NCBI GenBank assembly: GCA_050942615.1
Contig: JBMNNQ010000021.1
Span: 1-19,327, forward strand
Reading direction: 5' to 3'
Length of the DNA: 19,327 nucleotides
From: JAAZMI01 sp050942615
GTDB taxonomy: Bacteria; Bacillota; Dethiobacteria; DTU022; UBA8154
In this document: positions 1 to 7,444 of the stretch, in pieces
Layout: every line of letters starts with the position of its first letter
Position numbering within the stretch: the first letter of the stretch is position 1
Program-made: the position numbers and the translations under genes
Notes under the pieces: generated by a model
The model's input: only the letters and a program-made list of their open reading frames with translations
Database searches by the model: none
What the model was told of the DNA's origin: nothing

Positions 1-141
1 TAACTGTGATAGTTTGTAACGTCGGTGCCCTGTAGGTGTGCGGTCGGGAATTAAGATGCCTTTCTTTTCCCATACGCGTAATGTAGAAATGCTTACTCCT
101 AATGTTTTGGAGGCTTTGCCTATACTTACCCATTGTTCCAT
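1..141 (-). CDS. IS607-family serine recombinase (transposase TnpA), N-terminal fragment cut by window edge
   Basis: Reading leftward from an ATG at 141-139, the frame stays open to base 1 and gives 47 residues beginning MEQWVSIGKASKTLGVSIST. This is a MerR-type winged helix-turn-helix: an IGKASKTLGVS helix pair, then the LRVWEKKG recognition helix and a wing ending in TGHRRY. That combination, with the HRRY wing right at the N-terminus, is typical of IS607-type transposases, in which a DNA-binding head precedes a serine-recombinase catalytic domain. The catalytic domain would lie outside the window and is not seen. A ribosome binding site GAGGTG lies about 6 bases upstream of the start. A stand-alone MerR-like regulator is the alternative. 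IS607 elements lack terminal inverted repeats, so the element's right end cannot be placed between here and 348. Confidence 0.7.
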   Translation of the reverse strand, partial: MEQWVSIGKASKTLGVSISTLRVWEKKGILIPDRTPTGHRRYKLSQL

Positions 142-347
142 ACCTTTCACCTCATCTATAATTATAGCATATTATAGTAGATAGTGATAGGTTAACATAT
201 GTTTTTAGAGGCAGTTTTAACCTCCCTGGAAAGATACACTTACTGTTCAAATTATATATGATTTGTTTTTTAGAATCAACAAGCAGCCTGACCGCTTCCA
301 GTTTGCAGGCTGCACAGTTTAAGCTGATTTCCCCTTGCCCCATCTTG

Positions 348-371
348 TGATATAATATGTGCAGCGAGGTG
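348..371 (+). promoter_or_regulatory. Extended -10 promoter and ribosome binding site of the penicillin-binding protein gene
   Basis: TGATATAAT at 348-356 is a perfect TATAAT with the extended TGn element. No good -35 box lies 17 bases upstream, which suits an extended -10 promoter. Transcription would start near 363, leaving a very short leader. GAGGTG at 366-371 sits 7 bases before the ATG at 379 and only 1 base before the in-frame GTG at 373, so the ATG is the better start. Upstream, an 8-bp inverted repeat (283-290 with 306-313, gcagcctg/caggctgc) separates this promoter from the recombinase gene; its role is unknown. Confidence 0.7.
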
Positions 372-378
372 TGTGTCT

Positions 379-3162
379 ATGCCTGAAAAACGCCAACCAA
401 AAGGGATTGGGAACAGCAGCAGCCAAACGGGACGCCCCGGAGGCGGTGGCAGCAGTATGTCTGCCAAAAAAAAACGGAAAAGGTTTAATTTCTGGAAGGC
501 CACTTTTTTGTTGCTTCTTTTTTTCTTTGTTCTTTTTTGTGCCGGTGCGCTGACGATTGTGTTTTCCTACGTCAGGGGGGCCCCGGGGTTTAATAAAGGC
601 GTACTGCAACCGCCCGTTACTTCTTATATTTATGACTGCCAGGGAAAAGAGATTACCAGGCTGTACGATGAACAAAACCGGATCGAGGTGCCGCTGGAAA
701 AAATCCCGGTGCATGTTCAAAAAGCCTTTATTTCCATAGAGGATGAACGTTTTGAAAAGCATTTTGGGGTGGATCTGATGGCTATTTTAAGGGCGTTTGT
801 CAGCAACCTGCGCCGCGGAACCCCGACCGGACAGGGTGCCAGCACCATTACACAGCAGGTGGTAAAAAACGCTTTTTTGACCCAGGAAAAAACTTTTTCC
901 CGCAAAATTCAGGAAGCATGGCTGGCCATTAAAATGGAGCGGCAATATTCCAAGGACGAAATTTTGGAAATATACCTGAACCAGTGTTATTTTGCACACG
1001 GTGCCTATGGGGTAGAAACAGCATCCAATATTTATTTTGGAAAAAGCGTCGATGAACTGACGATCGCTGAGGGGGCGCTGCTGGCCGGCATTCCCCGCTC
1101 ACCGAACTATTATTCACCGTACATTAACCTGGAAAGTGCACAGCAAAGGCAGTCCCTGGTTCTCACCAAAATGCACGAGTTGGGGCATATTAGCCGCCAG
1201 GAAATGGCTGCCGCCAAAAAAGAGGAAATTGTACTTTCCGAACTTTCTTCCCGGGAATATCCCCACCCCTACTTTGTGGACTATGTTTTACATCATGAAC
1301 TGGTCAATATTCTTGTTTCGTTACCGCAGTACAAAACCCGGGAAGAAGCTTACGAGGCCATATATAACGCAGGGCTGAAGGTTTATACCACCCTTGACAC
1401 TGACGCCCAGTCAACAGTGGAAGAAATTCTTAACGATGAACGCCTTTATCCCCAAAACATACGTGTGGACATGGGGATGATGAAAAAGTTAATGCAAGAC
1501 AAAGACTTTAACAGCTATCCCCAGGAGGTTTTTACTGCAGAGGGTATCCTGCAGCCCCAGACCGGTGCAGTTGTAGCCCACCCTGTTACCGGGGAAATTT
1601 TAGCCTTGGTAGGAGGCAGGGAGTACAGCGGCAACAACCAGGACCTGCGTTTTTTAAGCCGCAGGCTGCCCGGTTCTGCTATTAAACCCATTGTATCCTA
1701 TGCCCCGGCCATGGAAGAAAAGATGATTACCCCGGGAACAATAGTTGACGATGCACCATTCATCCGGGGGAATTGGGCGCCGGAAAACTTCGATAACCGT
1801 TTCTGGGGCCTGATGACCGTGCGGGAAGCGCTGGTCTGGTCCCGCAACGTTCCCGCCGTCAGGGTTTTCGAACAGGTTACGCCCCAGGTAGGCCTGGAAT
1901 ATGCCAAAAAAATGGGGCTGACCACCTTGGAGGACGACGACTACAACTTGGCGGCATCCCTGGGGGGCCTTACGCAGGGGGTCACGCTTTTGGATATGGC
2001 TGAGGCCTATGCCGTATTGGCCAACAAGGGTATCCGGACCAGCCTGCACACAGTTAAGCAAATCACAGACCGCAAGGGTAATACCTTATATGAACACCAC
2101 AGCAAACCGGAACCTGTTCTGTCAGAACAAACCGCTTTCCTGCTCACAGATGTGCTTAAAGATGTGGTGCGCCGAGGGACAGCCGGAAGATTAAGAGCGG
2201 GCCGGCCGGTGGCTGCTAAAACAGGAACGACGAACAACAACCGTGATGCCTACCTGGTGGCCTATACACCCGATCTGGTGGTTTCCTTCTGGATCGGCCA
2301 CGATATTGCAAAACTTGGTAATGTGCGGGGCGGCAGCGGTACTACCATTACCTACATGCAGGCCCTGCTGACCCGGCTGATGAAAGACATTCCACCTTCT
2401 GACTTTGTCCGGCCGCCGGGGATTAGCGGCCCGATCAGTATCTGCACTAAATCAGGTTTAAGGCCCGGCCCCTTTTGCCCGCCGGAGGCGATCACCAGTG
2501 AAATTTTCCCTGCAGCGTTAGTGCCCCAGGAAACTTGCCAGATGCATTCCGAATTTGAAATCTGCAAAACCAGCGGGCTCTTGGCGGGTGAATACTGTCC
2601 GGAAAGTGAAAAGGAAACCCAATACTTCTTTAACCGGCCGGCATTTGAACAAACGGATGGCCGCTGGAGGGGGGGCGCCGGGAGAGGGCCGGAAGATGCC
2701 GGGGGAAAACCCCCTACCGAACACTGCAATGTGCATACCACACCAGGGGCCTCTGCACAACCAAATGGGGGGTTGCTGATCGAATTGCTGGAGGAACCTT
2801 TAAGGGCTCACCTGTGGTGGAATTACCACCCGGATATTGTCAGTTATCAGGTTTACAAGGAAAAGGAAGGGGAAAAAGTTCTCTTACAGGAATTACCCGG
2901 CGATGCAGGCAGCTATCTGGACTACAGCCTGAAAACCGATGCCATCTATATTTACACCCTTGTCGCCCTGGATGAAGAGGGGGCTAAAACAGAGCTGGAC
3001 AGATGGGTTGTCAGTACCTTCCAGGAAGAAACAGGCAACGGTAACAGTGAAGAAACCGACCAGGATAATAATCACGGGGAAAATAACCCCGAACAGCATG
3101 AAGCGGGTGGCACCGGGGGCCCCCAGGAAGATTTTTTGCCTGAATTGAACCATAACCCGTAA
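379..3162 (+). CDS. Class A penicillin-binding protein (PBP1A family bifunctional peptidoglycan synthase) with C-terminal fibronectin III-like domain
   Basis: Bifunctional enzyme that polymerises lipid II into glycan strands and cross-links peptide stems outside the membrane. The 927-residue protein has a short basic cytoplasmic tail rich in Gly/Ser/Lys, one membrane anchor (about residues 38-65), then a GT51 glycosyltransferase domain (about 90-260) with the catalytic-Glu motif IEDERFEKH (Glu121), a GQGASTITQQ block and KDEILEIYLNQ. The transpeptidase domain follows with SAIK (Ser433 nucleophile, Lys436), SRN (488-490) and KTGT (614-617). All catalytic motifs are intact. After it come two copies of a Cys-x-x-Ser-Gly-Leu-x5-Cys-Pro motif (689-701 and 729-741), a Gly-rich linker, a fibronectin III-like domain (about 800-880) and an acidic Asn/Gly/Glu tail. 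This resembles B. subtilis PBP1 (ponA, with a similar C-terminal extension), but which paralogue it is cannot be decided. It is a single-gene unit converging on mutS2. Confidence 0.96.
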   Translation: MPEKRQPKGIGNSSSQTGRPGGGGSSMSAKKKRKRFNFWKATFLLLLFFFVLFCAGALTIVFSYVRGAPGFNKGVLQPPVTSYIYDCQGKEITRLYDEQNRIEVPLEKIPVHVQKAFISIEDERFEKHFGVDLMAILRAFVSNLRRGTPTGQGASTITQQVVKNAFLTQEKTFSRKIQEAWLAIKMERQYSKDEILEIYLNQCYFAHGAYGVETASNIYFGKSVDELTIAEGALLAGIPRSPNYYSPYINLESAQQRQSLVLTKMHELGHISRQEMAAAKKEEIVLSELSSREYPHPYFVDYVLHHELVNILVSLPQYKTREEAYEAIYNAGLKVYTTLDTDAQSTVEEILNDERLYPQNIRVDMGMMKKLMQDKDFNSYPQEVFTAEGILQPQTGAVVAHPVTGEILALVGGREYSGNNQDLRFLSRRLPGSAIKPIVSYAPAMEEKMITPGTIVDDAPFIRGNWAPENFDNRFWGLMTVREALVWSRNVPAVRVFEQVTPQVGLEYAKKMGLTTLEDDDYNLAASLGGLTQGVTLLDMAEAYAVLANKGIRTSLHTVKQITDRKGNTLYEHHSKPEPVLSEQTAFLLTDVLKDVVRRGTAGRLRAGRPVAAKTGTTNNNRDAYLVAYTPDLVVSFWIGHDIAKLGNVRGGSGTTITYMQALLTRLMKDIPPSDFVRPPGISGPISICTKSGLRPGPFCPPEAITSEIFPAALVPQETCQMHSEFEICKTSGLLAGEYCPESEKETQYFFNRPAFEQTDGRWRGGAGRGPEDAGGKPPTEHCNVHTTPGASAQPNGGLLIELLEEPLRAHLWWNYHPDIVSYQVYKEKEGEKVLLQELPGDAGSYLDYSLKTDAIYIYTLVALDEEGAKTELDRWVVSTFQEETGNGNSEETDQDNNHGENNPEQHEAGGTGGPQEDFLPELNHNP

Positions 3163-3310
3163 ACAGGGAATAAAAACCTGTGTAAATTAACCAGACTGGC
3201 AGCGGGCTGTTTATTAATTGAACGGCCAGACTTCGGCACCACAGCACATACCGTTCGGCATACGGCGGTTCCAAAAAAGAGGTTTATACACATATAATTT
3301 GCACATATGT

Positions 3311-3344
3311 AAAAACCCCCGGGGATTAATCCCCGGGGGTTTTT
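3311..3344. terminator. Bidirectional intrinsic terminator between the convergent PBP and mutS2 genes
   Basis: The stem arm AAAAACCCCCGGGG and its exact complement flank ATTAAT, itself palindromic, so all 34 bases form a perfect inverted repeat. Each strand reads a GC-rich stem followed by five T residues. The position fits termination of both genes: it lies 148 bases after the PBP stop and 47 bases after the mutS2 stop. I see no gene in the remaining 3163-3310 interval. Confidence 0.9.
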
Positions 3345-3391
3345 ACAACTAATGCCCAGTCTGTTTTTTATAGGGCCAGCGAGTTTATTGT

Positions 3392-5788
3392 TTATTTACC
3401 CAACTGCACAATGGTAACCCCGCTGCCCCCTTCCCCTTCACCACCCAACCGGTAGTTGGTAACCAGGTCTTTTTCTGCCAGGTAGACATGTATTCCCCGG
3501 CGTAGTGCACCCGTACCTTTGCCATGAATAATTTCTATTTCATTCAGATTTGCCAAAATAGAATCGTCAAGGTGTTTATCCACTTTATAAAGGGCCTCTT
3601 CCAAAGTTAAACCCCGCAAATCCAGACGCCGGCCCACGGCGCTTTTTTCCCATAACAGCGCCCGGGTGCTGCGGGAGTTTTCCGGCCCTTTTTCCCCGCC
3701 GCTTTCTTTCTTTTTAACCTCTTTCCGCCTGGGTTTTTCCAGATCTTTCGGCCTGGTATTAATTTTCATGGTTCCTGCCTGCACCTGAATTTCCTGGTCG
3801 GAAAACACCCTGGTGATCTCCCCCGCACAGCGTAAGCTGCGGATATAGACCGCCTGGCCAACCTTTATTTCCTGCGGGGCAAGAGGTGTCCCTTTTTCTT
3901 CTTCCCTGTATGCCTCCTGTTCATATTCCTCCCGCATCGCCTGCAGTTCCTGCCTGCTTTCCTGCACCGCCTGCAAAGCTTCCCTGTGGGGGAGCTGCAG
4001 CTCCACCTGTCTTAATTTTTTAAGGATCCCTTCTGTTTTCCTTTGGGCCAGGCGGACCATTTCCCGGGCTTCCCGGCCGGCACGGGCCAGCGTCTTTCTT
4101 TTTTGCCGTGCCAGTTCTTCTTTGTCATTTTGCAGTTCCTGCAGGAGAAAATGCAGCTTCCCTTTCATTTCCCTGACTTTTTCATTGTCCGCCGCAAACC
4201 GGTGTTTTTCCTCCACCAGCCCGGACACCACTTCTTCCAGGTTGAGTAGTTCATCCTGCATGTAGGAACGTGCCTTATCAATAATAACAGGGGCCATCCC
4301 CAGTTTATGGGCAACCGTTAATGCGTTGCTCTGGCCGGGGACCCCGATAAGCAGGCGGTAGGTGGGATCCAACGTCTGCGGGTTGAACTCTACAGAGGCA
4401 TTTTCCAGGCCGTCACGCATGTGAGCAAATACTTTTAATTCGTTGATGTGCGTTGTAGCCGCCGTTCTTGCACCCCGGGCGTGAAGTTCTTCCAGGATAG
4501 CCATCGCCAAAGCAGAGCCTTCAGAAGGATCGGTTCCGGCACCGAGTTCATCCAAAAGCACCAGGGAGGAGGGGCCTGCTTCCCGTAAAATATTAATGAT
4601 GTTGGTCATATGCCCGGAAAAAGTACTTAAAGACTGCGCAATATCCTGTTCATCACCGATATCCGCCCAAACCCCTGCAAAAACACCCAACTCTGTGCCC
4701 CTTTTAGCCGGAACATGCAAACCGCATTGGGCCATCAGGGTAAAAAGCCCGATTGTTTTCAGGGTCACTGTTTTACCGCCGGTGTTCGGCCCCGTTATAA
4801 CCAGGGTGTTGTAATCGCGGCCCAGGTGAACATCCACCGGCACAACCTTTTCCGGCGCCAGCAGGGGATGGCGCCCCCCGTAAATATTTATTAAGCCCCT
4901 GTCGTTTAAAAGCGGTTCCCGGCCCTGGTAGGTTAAACTTAACTGCCCCCGGGCCAGTATAAAATCAAATTCCCCGTAAAAATCATAGCTGCTTGAAATA
5001 TCTGCAGCGCTTGTTTGGAGAAGCCCGGTCAGGTAACGCAGGATTTGTTCTATTTCGGCCTCAACCTGCCCTTTTATTTCCCGCAAACGGTTGTTTAGTT
5101 CTACCACCGGCAAAGGTTCTATAAATAAAGTGGCCCCACTGGCGGACTGATCGTGCACGATTCCAGGGATATGGTTGCGAAATTCCTGTTTAACAGGCAG
5201 CACATACCGGTCTGCTCTGATGGTAATAATGTTTTCCTGTAAAGACTTGCGGTAATGGGGGGTGCGCAGGTATGATGCCAACGCCTGGTTTATTTCCTCC
5301 AGATACCTTTTTTCATTGGCCCGCAAAGCGGTCAGCAAAGGAGAGGCGTTGTCGCTGATTTCGCCCTGCGCAGTCAGGCAGCGCTGCAGTTCAACAGCCA
5401 GATGGGGAAAGGCCCGGCATTTTTTTGTAAGCTGCAACAAACGGGGGTATTTTACGACGGCCCGTTCTTCCTGGGAAAAGAAAGTTTTTAAAAGCTTTAC
5501 AGCCTGAAAAAAATCTTGAAACTGCTTTAATTCAGCAGCATTCAAGATCCCGCTGCGTGCAGCACGCTGCAGCAGGGGCAACAGATCACCGCAGCTTTGG
5601 AAGCACAGACCTGCTTGCAGAAGCAGGCCCACCGCCTCGGTAGTTTCCTGCTGCATGGCGGTGACCTCCTCCATCACTTTGCCGGGGAAAAGAGCGGCCA
5701 CCTTTTGTGCCCCGGGCACAGTCAGGGTAAAACGACCCAGCCGCTCCCTGATTTTTTCAAATTCCAGCATACGCAGAGCCTTTTTCAT
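3392..5788 (-). CDS. mutS2: Endonuclease MutS2 (MutS-like ATPase with Smr nuclease domain)
   Basis: MutS2 lacks the mismatch-recognition domains of MutS. It has been linked to suppression of recombination and, in Bacillus, to splitting collided ribosomes. The 798-residue length is normal. Helical core/clamp-like region about 1-300; ATPase domain with Walker A GPNTGGKT (333-340), STFSGHM (388-394), Walker B LVLLDE (409-414) followed by LGAGTDPSEG, and TTHINELK (445-452). A long Lys/Glu-rich coiled coil spans about 510-630, a KOW-like segment about 640-680, and the C-terminal Smr domain carries LDLRG (722-726) and HGKGTGALR (755-763), so the nuclease motifs are intact. Start: ATG at 5788 preceded by GGAGGAGGG with 5 bases between. 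This start overlaps the stop of the upstream glycosylase gene by 4 bases (ATGA). Last gene of the zapA operon. Confidence 0.97.
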   Translation of the reverse strand: MKKALRMLEFEKIRERLGRFTLTVPGAQKVAALFPGKVMEEVTAMQQETTEAVGLLLQAGLCFQSCGDLLPLLQRAARSGILNAAELKQFQDFFQAVKLLKTFFSQEERAVVKYPRLLQLTKKCRAFPHLAVELQRCLTAQGEISDNASPLLTALRANEKRYLEEINQALASYLRTPHYRKSLQENIITIRADRYVLPVKQEFRNHIPGIVHDQSASGATLFIEPLPVVELNNRLREIKGQVEAEIEQILRYLTGLLQTSAADISSSYDFYGEFDFILARGQLSLTYQGREPLLNDRGLINIYGGRHPLLAPEKVVPVDVHLGRDYNTLVITGPNTGGKTVTLKTIGLFTLMAQCGLHVPAKRGTELGVFAGVWADIGDEQDIAQSLSTFSGHMTNIINILREAGPSSLVLLDELGAGTDPSEGSALAMAILEELHARGARTAATTHINELKVFAHMRDGLENASVEFNPQTLDPTYRLLIGVPGQSNALTVAHKLGMAPVIIDKARSYMQDELLNLEEVVSGLVEEKHRFAADNEKVREMKGKLHFLLQELQNDKEELARQKRKTLARAGREAREMVRLAQRKTEGILKKLRQVELQLPHREALQAVQESRQELQAMREEYEQEAYREEEKGTPLAPQEIKVGQAVYIRSLRCAGEITRVFSDQEIQVQAGTMKINTRPKDLEKPRRKEVKKKESGGEKGPENSRSTRALLWEKSAVGRRLDLRGLTLEEALYKVDKHLDDSILANLNEIEIIHGKGTGALRRGIHVYLAEKDLVTNYRLGGEGEGGSGVTIVQLGK

Positions 5789-6390
5789 TTTAACCCTCCT
5801 CCGCGTGACAGGTAGGCGTTTCCCCGCACAAAAAATCTCAGCTGTTTATCCTGCCCGCTGCTGATCCCGATCCGGCCGGAAACGTCAATGTCTGCCGCTG
5901 CGATGCTAATTCCCGCTGTAATAAACAGTGGGTATTGTTTTAAAGAAATGCCGTTATGTTTGCCGTGAATACCCATCGCCTGGCACAGCTTTCCCGGACC
6001 ATTGGCCAGATCTTTAATTTTTTTGTCCGCACCGCGTCTTTTTTGCATCAGGGCCATTCCTTCCAACGGTTCCAGGGCACGGACCAGAACCGCTTCCCCA
6101 TGCCCCTCCCTGCCAGTCACAACATTAAAACAATAATGATTGCCATAAATAAAATAAACATAGGCCCTCCCGGGAGGGCCAAACATCATCGCATTTCTTT
6201 TCGTCTTGCCGCGGGCGGCATGACAGGCAGGATCGCCCCGGCTGAGGTATGCCTCCGTTTCAACAATCAGGCCGGCAGTAAGCCCTGCCGGGGAAAAATG
6301 CACTAACTTGGCCCCCAATAAGGAACGGGCCGCCTCAATTGTACTTTTTTCATAAAAATTTTGACCGTTAATCTGCCAGTGTTCACCCAT
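5785..6390 (-). CDS. DNA-3-methyladenine glycosylase, AAG/MPG type
   Basis: Base-excision repair enzyme that removes alkylated or deaminated purines. The 201-residue protein matches the compact bacterial form of the AAG/MPG family (unrelated in fold to AlkA). Visible hallmarks are VETEAYL (Glu46 corresponds to the human AAG catalytic Glu125), the H/R-rich segment CHAARGKTKRNAMMFGP (56-72), YVYFIYGNHYCFNVV (77-91) and VRALEPLEG (103-111). The open frame extends 50 codons further upstream, but that part lies inside cvpA and looks unrelated. The ATG at 6390 begins one base after the cvpA stop, so translational coupling is likely; the ribosome binding site there is weak. Its last codons (GGGLK) are written by the same bases as the ribosome binding site of mutS2. 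Confidence 0.93.
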   Translation of the reverse strand: MGEHWQINGQNFYEKSTIEAARSLLGAKLVHFSPAGLTAGLIVETEAYLSRGDPACHAARGKTKRNAMMFGPPGRAYVYFIYGNHYCFNVVTGREGHGEAVLVRALEPLEGMALMQKRRGADKKIKDLANGPGKLCQAMGIHGKHNGISLKQYPLFITAGISIAAADIDVSGRIGISSGQDKQLRFFVRGNAYLSRGGGLK

Positions 6391-6391
6391 T

Positions 6392-6943
6392 TCAGACCAG
6401 CTTGCCCAATCTGCCGGTAACAAAATCGAAAACAAAACCAAAGAACAGAGGCAGATAGTAGTTGGACAAAGAAACGACCGCCGAAGCACCGACTGTTTTG
6501 ATCCAGAAATCTGTTTCCAGCAGGGAAAGCAACGCTGCAATCAGGAAAACAATAAACAAGCCCCTGACAGCCCCCAGCAGACCGCCGGTAAGTACATTCA
6601 GGGGACCCAGGAGGGGCAGTTTATTTAGAAACCTGAGTTTGCGCCCTACAAAGGAAAAAATGGTACCAAGCAGCAGGAACATCAATAAAAACGCGATGAT
6701 GTTTATGATAATCCCGCTTAACCACATTGTGGCCTCCCCTTTGGGGGCCAGCACGGAAATAATGCTTTCCAACTTGAAATATTTTTGCAAGAACAACTTT
6801 GCAGTATCATTCCAGTTTAAAGCAGCGTAAAAAATCAGCAGCAAGCTGCCCAAACCCCAGGCCTGGTGCAAAAACCCGTGCCGGAGCCCTTTACATAAGT
6901 TTAACAGGAGAATAAAAACCAGGATGTAATCCAACCAGTTCAT
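6392..6943 (-). CDS. CvpA family membrane protein
   Basis: Integral membrane protein of 183 residues in the CvpA (colicin V production) family; its biochemical role is not settled. The start MNWLDYILVFILLLNLCKGL has the usual family opening: a hydrophobic helix, then a short KG/R-containing loop and a second helix. About four hydrophobic segments are visible (about 4-20, 27-45, 73-100 and 108-142), with a GxRGL-type turn (GAVRGLF) before the last. In Firmicutes this gene often sits between zapA and mutS2, as here. The ATG overlaps the zapA stop by 4 bases (ATGA), and the stop lies one base before the glycosylase start. Confidence 0.88.
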   Translation of the reverse strand: MNWLDYILVFILLLNLCKGLRHGFLHQAWGLGSLLLIFYAALNWNDTAKLFLQKYFKLESIISVLAPKGEATMWLSGIIINIIAFLLMFLLLGTIFSFVGRKLRFLNKLPLLGPLNVLTGGLLGAVRGLFIVFLIAALLSLLETDFWIKTVGASAVVSLSNYYLPLFFGFVFDFVTGRLGKLV

Positions 6944-7194
6944 TTTTCCCCGTCACCTTTTTCATCCTTGACTGCTTTTTGCAGGGGTAACAGTTCACTT
7001 GCCAGGTTTAACGCCGCTAAAATAGCAACCTTTTGCAGGCCAATGCGGGGATATTTTTCCCGGAGTTCTTTTAACAGCCGGTCTACATGTTTACCAACTT
7101 CCAGAACATGCTGTTGGGAGGAGGTGCTGCGGACAACATATTTTTCCCCCAGTATTTCAATTGTAACCCGTTGCCTTTCATTTTCAGACGACAC
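6940..7194 (-). CDS. zapA: Cell division protein ZapA
   Basis: Small cytoplasmic protein that bundles FtsZ filaments and promotes Z-ring assembly. The 84 residues show the ZapA pattern: a short beta hairpin (RVTIEILGEKYVVRST), then a VGKHVDRLLKELREKYP helix and an ALNLASELL helix that would dimerise. The start codon is GTG at 7194, preceded by GGGGAGGGG with a 5-base gap; no ATG fits better. First gene of the zapA-cvpA-glycosylase-mutS2 operon, behind a strong sigma-A promoter. Confidence 0.92.
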   Translation of the reverse strand: MSSENERQRVTIEILGEKYVVRSTSSQQHVLEVGKHVDRLLKELREKYPRIGLQKVAILAALNLASELLPLQKAVKDEKGDGEK

Positions 7195-7287
7195 CGGCGC
7201 CCCTCCCCACTAAAGGTTTTCAAGCAGAAACAGACAAAATATTCGAGCCTAGGTGCCAATACACTGACAGCAGTGTGTTTTTATTGT

Positions 7288-7316
7288 ATTATACCTTTTC
7301 TTCATTCTGTTGGCAA
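7288..7316 (-). promoter_or_regulatory. Sigma-A promoter of the zapA-cvpA-glycosylase-mutS2 operon
   Basis: On the minus strand, TTGCCA (7316-7311), a 17-base spacer, then a perfect TATAAT (7293-7288). The predicted transcript starts near 7281 and has a leader of about 87 bases. That leader can form a small hairpin (ACACTG/CAGTGT, 7261-7276) soon after the start, with no T run, so it does not look like a terminator. Confidence 0.85.
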
Positions 7317-7344
7317 TTCTAATAGAAACGAACCGCTGTAATGC

Positions 7345-7390
7345 GGAAACAAAACAAGGGGGGCCTTTACCCGGCATTGCTTCCCCCGCC
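7345..7390 (-). terminator. Possible weak terminator after the pheST-DUF2889 unit
   Basis: On the minus strand, GGGGG (7387-7383) can pair with CCCCCC (7363-7358), followed by the T-rich tract TTGTTTTGTTTC (7357-7346). The loop is long and the stem short, so support is thin. It is the only plausible stop signal between the end of the uncharacterised gene (7445) and the zapA promoter. A second GC hairpin (gccctg/cagggc, 7388-7406) next to it lacks a T run. Confidence 0.3.
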
Positions 7391-7444
7391 CTGCACAGGA
7401 CAGGGCAGGATGTGCAGGTGCCTGCTGGTGCCGCCCAGTCCGGA

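Noticed and set aside
152..343. 63-codon open frame between the recombinase and PBP genes (minus strand)
   Set aside because: No ribosome binding site before its ATG, no recognisable family, and it covers the inverted repeat at 283-313.
6391..6540. Fifty-codon upstream extension of the glycosylase frame, hydrophobic and signal-peptide-like
   Set aside because: It overlaps cvpA and shows no glycosylase similarity; the family length and the one-base junction with cvpA favour ATG 6390.
7388..7406. GC-rich hairpin gccctg/cagggc as a terminator
   Set aside because: No T run follows it on either strand.
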